A stretch of 9,974 nucleotides of DNA from DTNV01 sp964388435 (GTDB lineage: Archaea > Micrarchaeota > Micrarchaeia > Norongarragalinales > UBA8480): positions 1-9,974 of the forward strand of contig CAYMAH010000055.1 in the NCBI GenBank assembly GCA_964388435.1, in the 5' to 3' direction. Below, piece after piece: positions 6,151 to 9,974 of the stretch. Under the pieces are notes generated by a model, which made no database searches, was not told where the DNA came from, and worked only from the letters and a program-made list of their open reading frames with translations. The position numbers and the translations under genes were made by a program. Positions within the stretch are counted from its first letter, which is position 1. The number at the start of each line of letters is the position of its first letter.

Positions 6151-6684
6151 ATGGATATCATTTCAACCTACATTGCAAATCTCAACTATCCTTGGTTCAC
6201 ATGGGTCAGCGGTTTGATAGCAAACGATTACCTGTATGGTTTTTTTATAATAATTCTATTCGCAATTTCATTCAAGTACATGAAAAAATGGAGGGAATTG
6301 ACTGTCACGATTTTGATAAGCCTGATTTTATTTACCTCTCTTAAATACATTGTAAAAGAGCCCAGGCCTTGCGTTCAATTAAACGCAAAGCTATCCTGCC
6401 CCTCTTCATACAGCTTTCCCTCTGGACATTCTTCAGTGATAAACTCGTTTTTGTTTCCATCACTCTACGATTCTTCGGCATTCATCTTCACCCCCCTATC
6501 ATTAATAATAATGTTTTCAAGAGTGTACATAGGCGTTCACACGTTTTATGATGTTTTAGGCGGGTTTATAGTTGCCTTGATAAGCTTTCTATTATCCTCT
6601 TTCTTGGTGAAACGCTTCTGGCCCAAAAAGCTTGAGCAAAAGATTGTCCTAGCGCTTCCCGAATTCATGCGCCCGCTTCACTGA
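6151..6684 (+). CDS. PAP2-family membrane phosphatase
   Basis: A 177-residue polytopic protein with about five hydrophobic segments and the full three-part acid phosphatase signature: K65-x6-R72-P73 (KYIVKEPRP), PSGHS with catalytic H93, and S123-R124-x5-H130-x3-D134 (SRVYIGVHTFYD). Enzymes of this type remove phosphate from phosphatidic acid, polyprenyl diphosphates and related lipids, with the site facing outward. In archaea a polyprenyl (di)phosphate carrier is a plausible substrate, which would link it to the lipid-sugar transferase at 8547-9578, but that is inference. It follows trm1 by 13 bases in the same unit. Its stop codon overlaps the 3' end of the convergent NFACT-R gene by 7 bases. 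Confidence 0.9.
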   Translation: MDIISTYIANLNYPWFTWVSGLIANDYLYGFFIIILFAISFKYMKKWRELTVTILISLILFTSLKYIVKEPRPCVQLNAKLSCPSSYSFPSGHSSVINSFLFPSLYDSSAFIFTPLSLIIMFSRVYIGVHTFYDVLGGFIVALISFLLSSFLVKRFWPKKLEQKIVLALPEFMRPLH

Positions 6685-7415
6685 ATAATCTCACAATCCC
6701 CTGGAAGCAAACCTGAAAAATCTCCTTTTAATTCAACGCCCAGCTTTTTTCTGATTTTAACCATCGCGTCAAATCTTCTTGTTGAACCCGGACGTATTTT
6801 AACAGACTTTTCAATCTTCATTATTCCCGGCACTATCTTAAATCCATTATCAAAGTAAACCTGAAGCTTAAGCTCAACCCCCTTAAACCATTTCCTCTCT
6901 CCTTTTATTACAAAACCCCCCTTGGCGACATACTCCCCCTGGGAATACTTAGAAACCTGATCCTTTCTCGCAGAGTAAACATTCACAGCACCTATTCCCG
7001 CCTTCCAAGCGCTTGAAAAACACGCCGCGAACTGCGCGACTTCAAGCAAGTCAACCTCGCTTGGGTTTGCGCACTTCAAAACAGTCAAACTAGCCCCGTG
7101 AATATCCGCATGAAAGAAAATATCATCGGCGTTGAAATATTTTGAAAATATTATTTCATTCTGGCCGGCGCTCCTCCCTGAAATCACCAGACATTTGCTT
7201 GAAGTGAAAAAATAATGAAACTGCTCAAACCATTCCGTTTTCCTTCTTTCAATTTTTGAAGGTTTTTTAATTTCGGCAGTGCTTTCAATCTGCTTTAAAG
7301 TTTCATTAATGGCCCTTTTCACCCCCTCGATCTTTTTCTCATACCTTTTAGCCTCTTCAAAATAAACCGCCGCGTTGCCGTGAATGGTCTTTTTTAAATC
7401 AATTTTCAATTCCAT
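6678..7415 (-). CDS. Stand-alone NFACT-R (DUF814) protein, C-terminal piece of Rqc2/NEMF/RqcH type
   Basis: From the ATG at 7415 this is a 245-residue protein. Residues 1-60 start with IDLKKTIHGNAAVYFEEAK and form a coiled coil like the middle of NFACT proteins. The NFACT-R domain runs from about 63 with EWFEQFHYFF, then GRSAGQNE (80-87), DDIFFHADIHGAS (97-109) and QVSKYSQGEYVAKGGFVIKGER (about 153-174). Full archaeal NFACT proteins also carry NFACT-N and HhH domains, several hundred residues that bind the 60S/50S peptidyl-tRNA complex in ribosome quality control; all of that is absent. The frame runs 16 codons further upstream, but a TATA element exactly 24 bases before 7415 and the domain boundary favour the later ATG. 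The gene converges with PAP2 and diverges from the 82-residue gene. Confidence 0.85.
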   Translation of the reverse strand: MELKIDLKKTIHGNAAVYFEEAKRYEKKIEGVKRAINETLKQIESTAEIKKPSKIERRKTEWFEQFHYFFTSSKCLVISGRSAGQNEIIFSKYFNADDIFFHADIHGASLTVLKCANPSEVDLLEVAQFAACFSSAWKAGIGAVNVYSARKDQVSKYSQGEYVAKGGFVIKGERKWFKGVELKLQVYFDNGFKIVPGIMKIEKSVKIRPGSTRRFDAMVKIRKKLGVELKGDFSGLLPGDCEIIQ

Positions 7416-7430
7416 TGAATTAAATAAGGG

Positions 7431-7447
7431 CGAAAAGTATTTTAATA
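7431..7447. promoter_or_regulatory. Shared bidirectional TATA element
   Basis: On the + strand CGAAAAG followed by TATTTTAATA (7438-7447) forms a BRE/TATA pair. It predicts a start near 7471, just before the GGTGAT of the 82-residue gene. Read on the minus strand the same bases give TATTAAAATA, ending 24 bases from the ATG at 7415, which predicts a leaderless NFACT-R mRNA. The BRE is good on the + side and weak on the minus side. Confidence 0.45.
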
Positions 7448-7484
7448 GGCTGCGGCTTATCAAATAAAAATAAAGGTGATATTG

Positions 7485-7733
7485 ATGAAAGTGAAAGACG
7501 AGGTTCTAAAAATAATAGACGGACTTAAAAAAGACGGGTTCAACCCAATGGACGCGGTTTTCGAAGGCGCGATTGACGTAAAAGAAGACACCACTCTTGA
7601 CATGATGGACAAGCTCATCGCAGTGAACGCGGTTTCAGGAGTAGTCAGAGTAATCTTCACTGTCGAGGGAGACGCCAACATAAGATTTGTTGAAATACCT
7701 GTCGGAAAGCAACAGGAAGAATCACAGGCTTAA
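7485..7733 (+). CDS. Conserved-looking small protein of unknown function
   Basis: An 82-residue acidic protein, first gene of the unit with trm5 and the lipid-sugar transferase. GGTGAT at 7475-7480, four bases before the ATG at 7485, fixes the start and excludes the in-frame GTG at 7476, which lies inside the ribosome binding site. The sequence suggests a small alpha/beta fold: a helix (about 2-19), then NPMDAVFEGAIDVKED, a second helix (TLDMMDKLIAVNAV) and two strands (GVVRVIFTVE and NIRFVEIPVG), ending in a polar tail. There is no signal peptide, membrane segment or cysteine. Length and position suggested EF-1beta, but its motifs are missing. I do not recognise the family. Codon use matches neighbouring genes, so it is real. 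Confidence 0.75.
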   Translation: MKVKDEVLKIIDGLKKDGFNPMDAVFEGAIDVKEDTTLDMMDKLIAVNAVSGVVRVIFTVEGDANIRFVEIPVGKQQEESQA

Positions 7734-7742
7734 AACCCAGGT

Positions 7743-8540
7743 TTGCGGTGCTTACTCCCCTTGAACGCTTCTGGCAGAATTGGCTTTGAACTTATAGGAG
7801 ACATTGCAATAATAGAAAGCCAGTTAAAAACAGAAGCCCGGGAAGTAATGAAAAAAAACAAAAGAATAAAAACAGTATTCGGAAAAAAAAGCGCAAGAAC
7901 CGGCGTTTTCAGAACAAGAAAAATAGTCTGGCTAGCGGGCGAAAAAAACAGCATAACAATGCATGTTGAAAACGGCTGCAGGTTTCTAGTTGACGTTAAA
8001 AAAGACTATTTCTCCTCAAGACTTTCATTTGAAAGGGCCAGAATAGCCGGGTTAGTCAAGAAAAACGAAAACACCCTGGTTTTATTCGCCGGCGTGGGTC
8101 CATTCGCGGTGATTTGCGCTAAAAAAGGAGCCAATGTAACCGCCGTTGAATTAAATCCCCATGCTTTAAAATATTTAAAGGAAAACGCCGAGCTCAACAA
8201 AACTAAAATAAACTGCATCCCAGGAAATGCCTTCAAGGAAATTAAAAAACTAGGCCCTTCCGCCGACAGAATACTTCTACCCCTTCCATTCGGATCAGAT
8301 AACTTTATTCCAAGTGTGATTAAAAACTCAAAAAAAGGCTGCGTGATACATTACTACACCCACTCCTCATTCAGAAATGAAAACAAGAAAAAGCTTAAGC
8401 CGTTTCAAGACGTGATGCAAACAATTAAAAAAGCGTGCAAGAAAGAAAAAGTAAAATGCAAGATTTTATTCAAAAGAGTGGTCGGAGGCTACTCCCCGAA
8501 CATGAGGAGAGTAGTGGTTGACATTAAAATATTAAAGTGA
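7743..8540 (+). CDS. trm5: Trm5/TYW2-family tRNA methyltransferase, short form
   Basis: A 265-residue SAM-dependent methyltransferase of the Trm5 family, which methylates N1 of G37 next to the anticodon and helps reading-frame maintenance. IGFELIGDIAIIE (13-25) marks the D2 domain start. The linker YFSSRLSFERARI (89-101) is the conserved substrate-contact segment. SAM motif I is LVLFAGVGPFAVICAKKG (112-129), motif II is AVELNPHALKYLKENAELN (134-152), motif IV is DRILLPLP (175-182), and the end is YSPNMRRVVVDIKI (250-263). The separate N-terminal D1 domain of longer archaeal Trm5 is absent. No ATG fits; the TTG at 7743, nine bases after the previous stop, is the first possible start, with TTG 7761 as alternative. 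TYW2, which shares this fold, cannot be ruled out. Confidence 0.85.
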   Translation: MRCLLPLNASGRIGFELIGDIAIIESQLKTEAREVMKKNKRIKTVFGKKSARTGVFRTRKIVWLAGEKNSITMHVENGCRFLVDVKKDYFSSRLSFERARIAGLVKKNENTLVLFAGVGPFAVICAKKGANVTAVELNPHALKYLKENAELNKTKINCIPGNAFKEIKKLGPSADRILLPLPFGSDNFIPSVIKNSKKGCVIHYYTHSSFRNENKKKLKPFQDVMQTIKKACKKEKVKCKILFKRVVGGYSPNMRRVVVDIKILK

Positions 8541-8546
8541 ACCTAA

Positions 8547-9578
8547 ATGTATTTTTCGATTATAATTCCGTTTTTAATCACCTTTCTTGTAACCTTTTTT
8601 TCAATACCTTACTTTGAAAGGTTTTTCAGCAGAATTCAGGTAATAGCAACAGACATGCAGAAAAAGCAAAAACCAATCATTCCAATAGCAGGCGGCATTC
8701 CAGTTTTCTTCGGATTCACCCTCGGAATACTATCCTACATTGCAATAAACACTTTCATTCTCAAAAACAACATAAACCTGCTTTATCTTTTCGCCGCAAT
8801 GCTAACCTCTTCAATAATAGCCATGATAGGCTTTTTCGACGACATAAACGTCAGAAGCAAGAGAACATACATCGGATCAGGAGCAGTTGACTTCAAGGTC
8901 GGCTTAAAACAATGGCAGAAAGCCCTACTACCGTTAATCGCCGCAATTCCACTTGCCGTCGTCTACGCCGGAGTAACCATCATCACCATCCCATTGCTTG
9001 GAAGCGTGAACTTCGGAATTCTTTTTCCAATACTGCTGATTCCTTTGGCCGTCGTTTTTGTCTCAAACGCCACGAACATGCTCGCAGGAATAAACGGCCT
9101 GGAAGCCGGAAGCACCTCAGTCGTGTTGATAACTCTAGGCATTTTCACTTTGAATTCAAACCCCGTTGCGTCGATAATAGCCTTCACAGGAGCCGCTTCA
9201 CTCCTGGCATTTTTAAAATTCAACTGGACTCCCGCCAAAATGCTGCCCGGCGATTCCATGACATACTTTTCAGGCGCTTTAATAGTTTCAGTTGTAATAG
9301 TCGGCGGGATTGAACGATTTGGAATTATAATCTTCTTGCCCTGGATCATAGAAGCTTTTCTCAAGCTAAGGGGAAGATTCAAAGTAAGATCATACGGCGA
9401 CCTGCAAAAAGACGGCACCATAAAAGCGCCCTACGAAAAAATATACTCTTTAACGCATGTTGCCATGAAAATCCCAGAATGGCTTAAAATCAAAAGATTC
9501 ACCGAAAAACAAATCGCTTTAATATTAATAGGCTTTGAAGTTTTGATCTGCATTCTTTCCCTAGCCTACTTCCACTAA
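8547..9578 (+). CDS. UDP-GlcNAc:polyprenyl-phosphate GlcNAc-1-phosphate transferase (Alg7/DPAGT1/AglH-like)
   Basis: A 343-residue membrane protein with about ten hydrophobic segments. It belongs to the MraY/WecA/DPAGT1 superfamily, which transfers a sugar phosphate from UDP-sugar to a polyprenyl phosphate carrier. Visible motifs: PIAGGIPVFFG (46-56), the metal-site aspartates in GFFDDINV (D98, D99), NATNMLAGINGLEAG (174-188), FNWTPAKMLPGDSMTYFSG (225-243), and the cytoplasmic loop LPWIIEAFLKLRGRFK. NATNMLAGINGLEAG is closer to the eukaryotic DPAGT1/Alg7 form (NAINILAGINGLE) than to MraY, and no pentapeptide-binding H-rich loop is seen, so N-glycan precursor synthesis is the likely role. UDP-GlcNAc as donor is inferred. 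The ATG follows the trm5 stop by six bases, without a clear Shine-Dalgarno. Confidence 0.9.
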   Translation: MYFSIIIPFLITFLVTFFSIPYFERFFSRIQVIATDMQKKQKPIIPIAGGIPVFFGFTLGILSYIAINTFILKNNINLLYLFAAMLTSSIIAMIGFFDDINVRSKRTYIGSGAVDFKVGLKQWQKALLPLIAAIPLAVVYAGVTIITIPLLGSVNFGILFPILLIPLAVVFVSNATNMLAGINGLEAGSTSVVLITLGIFTLNSNPVASIIAFTGAASLLAFLKFNWTPAKMLPGDSMTYFSGALIVSVVIVGGIERFGIIIFLPWIIEAFLKLRGRFKVRSYGDLQKDGTIKAPYEKIYSLTHVAMKIPEWLKIKRFTEKQIALILIGFEVLICILSLAYFH

Positions 9579-9593
9579 ATGAATTCAAAAAGA

Positions 9594-9601
9594 TTTAAAA
9601 A
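9594..9601 (+). promoter_or_regulatory. TATA-like element of leaderless geometry
   Basis: TTTAAAAA preceded by AAAAAG predicts a start at about 9625-9627, coinciding with the ATG at 9627. The geometry is the same as for the SPFH and NFACT-R genes. Confidence 0.4.
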
Positions 9602-9626
9602 TTTATTATTTCAAAAAACACAATCA

Positions 9627-9686
9627 ATGGAAAAAAAAAGAGCTGAACCTTCAAGAAGAATCAAAAAAAGAAAAACCAACGCCTAA
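9627..9686 (+). CDS. Very short basic ORF, or front of a disrupted gene
   Basis: An ATG in leaderless position opens a 19-codon frame, MEKKRAEPSRRIKKRKTNA, with nine basic residues. Directly after ATGG comes an A9 run; losing one A would instead read MEKKELNLQEESKKEKPTPK and continue to a stop at 9706. The peptide is therefore either a real tiny basic protein or the 5' end of a gene whose frame is broken at the homopolymer. I cannot match either reading to a family. Confidence 0.25.
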   Translation: MEKKRAEPSRRIKKRKTNA

Positions 9687-9708
9687 ACCCTTAACTTACT
9701 ACAATTAA

Positions 9709-9927
9709 AGCCGGACTTATATCAAAGGTTTTGTCATTAAAGCTCATGCAAAGCGCCAAACCATTCGCAAAGCGCCAAACCATTCTATCACCGCCCCCCA
9801 AAAAATAAACTCTATAGTGATCAACCTTGACTACACGCTGTTTCGCGCCTTAAGCCCCCACGCAGCGCTTGGAAAAAAAAAAATACTTGATTACAAAGGA
9901 GCCAGAGAAGCTTACGCAAAACAAAGT
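9709..9927 (+). pseudogene. Open stretch without a start, possible gene remnant
   Basis: Frame 9709-9927 has 72 sense codons before TGA and no ATG; the only reasonable start is GTG 9817, giving 36 residues (INLDYTLFRALSPHAALG...). Beyond its stop the next frame continues to the window end with a charged sequence (VDPDKERGKEYKRRSI). Codon use in the first part (CGG, CGC) is unlike the neighbouring genes, which favour AGA/AGG. On the minus strand the same region is open for about 52 codons ending at TAA 9692-9694 (...KTFDISPALIVVS), so the coding strand is itself uncertain. It could be a decayed gene, a contig-end error zone or non-coding DNA. Confidence 0.25.
9748..9785 (+). repeat. Perfect 19-bp tandem duplication
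   Basis: GCAAAGCGCCAAACCATTC occurs twice back to back (9748-9766 and 9767-9785) with no mismatch and no spacer. As 19 is not a multiple of three, the copy number shifts any reading frame passing through it. It is more GC-rich than most of the intergenic DNA in the window. Confidence 0.9.
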
Positions 9928-9974
9928 TGACCCTGATAAAGAAAGGGGAAAAGAATATAAAAGACGTTCAATTA
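9786..9974. other. Right-hand end of the window, no supported gene
   Basis: Beyond the tandem repeat the strand holds an A11 run at 9873-9883 and short broken frames on both strands. A frame from about 9854 stays open on + to the window edge with a very charged product, possibly starting at TTG 9887, but it has no promoter or ribosome binding site. No RNA gene is recognised. Confidence 0.35.

Noticed and set aside
7416..7463. Upstream start for NFACT-R adding 16 residues
   Set aside because: The TATA box lies within this stretch, and the extra residues do not belong to the domain.
7485..7733. Assignment of the small gene as elongation factor EF-1beta
   Set aside because: Size and position fit, but the EF-1beta core sequence and its C-terminal pattern are absent.
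8963..9421. 152-codon minus-strand frame inside the lipid-sugar transferase gene
   Set aside because: It is the antisense shadow of a gene with clear motifs; no promoter or family features.
9748..9785. CRISPR repeat
   Set aside because: Only two copies, directly adjacent with no spacer and no cas genes.

Overview
The window looks like an AT-rich archaeal chromosome, possibly from a DPANN or other reduced lineage (that placement is inference). Archaeal markers are the short-type triosephosphate isomerase, eL33/L35Ae, Trm1, Trm5, a DUF373 membrane protein, an NFACT-R protein and a DPAGT1/Alg7-like lipid sugar-phosphate transferase. Promoters are archaeal too: BRE plus TATA elements of the TTTAAA type. 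Several lie about 24 bases before the start codon, which predicts leaderless mRNAs. Other genes carry a GGTGAT Shine-Dalgarno instead. Several proteins are shorter than family norms: Trm1 without its cysteine cluster, Trm5 without its N-terminal domain, and NFACT as a C-terminal piece only.

Layout. 1-74: tail of a membrane protein on +. 75-322: A-rich intergenic. 323-1942 (minus): a two-gene unit of SPFH/stomatin protein then TpiA. 2053-3267 (+): DUF373 membrane protein, divergent from the SPFH gene. 3268-3808: 540 bases without a recognisable gene but with clear structure. It holds a possible short transcript (3365-3480, +), an orphan strong Shine-Dalgarno (3557-3567, +), and a convincing unannotated structured RNA on the minus strand (about 3718-3601) with its own strong promoter and an oligo-T end. 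3809-4678 (minus): perR then peroxiredoxin, a peroxide-response operon with a palindromic candidate operator at 4694-4713. 4845-6684 (+): rpl35ae, trm1 and a PAP2 phosphatase. 6678-7415 (minus): a stand-alone NFACT-R protein, convergent with PAP2. 7485-9578 (+): an unrecognised 82-residue protein, a short Trm5-type methyltransferase and the polytopic sugar-phosphate transferase. 9579-9974: an unusual stretch with a leaderless-type promoter, a 19-residue basic ORF, a perfect 19-bp tandem duplication and open stretches broken by frame changes.

Functional themes. Translation and tRNA modification dominate the right half: eL33, m2,2G26 by Trm1, m1G37-type by Trm5 and an NFACT-R protein. Lipid-linked sugar metabolism is represented by the GlcNAc-1-phosphate-transferase-like protein and perhaps by PAP2 if it recycles a polyprenyl carrier. 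The PerR/peroxiredoxin pair is a self-contained peroxide sensor and detoxifier. The most novel candidate is the minus-strand RNA at about 3601-3718. The split NFACT protein and the unknown 82-residue gene next to Trm5 come next.
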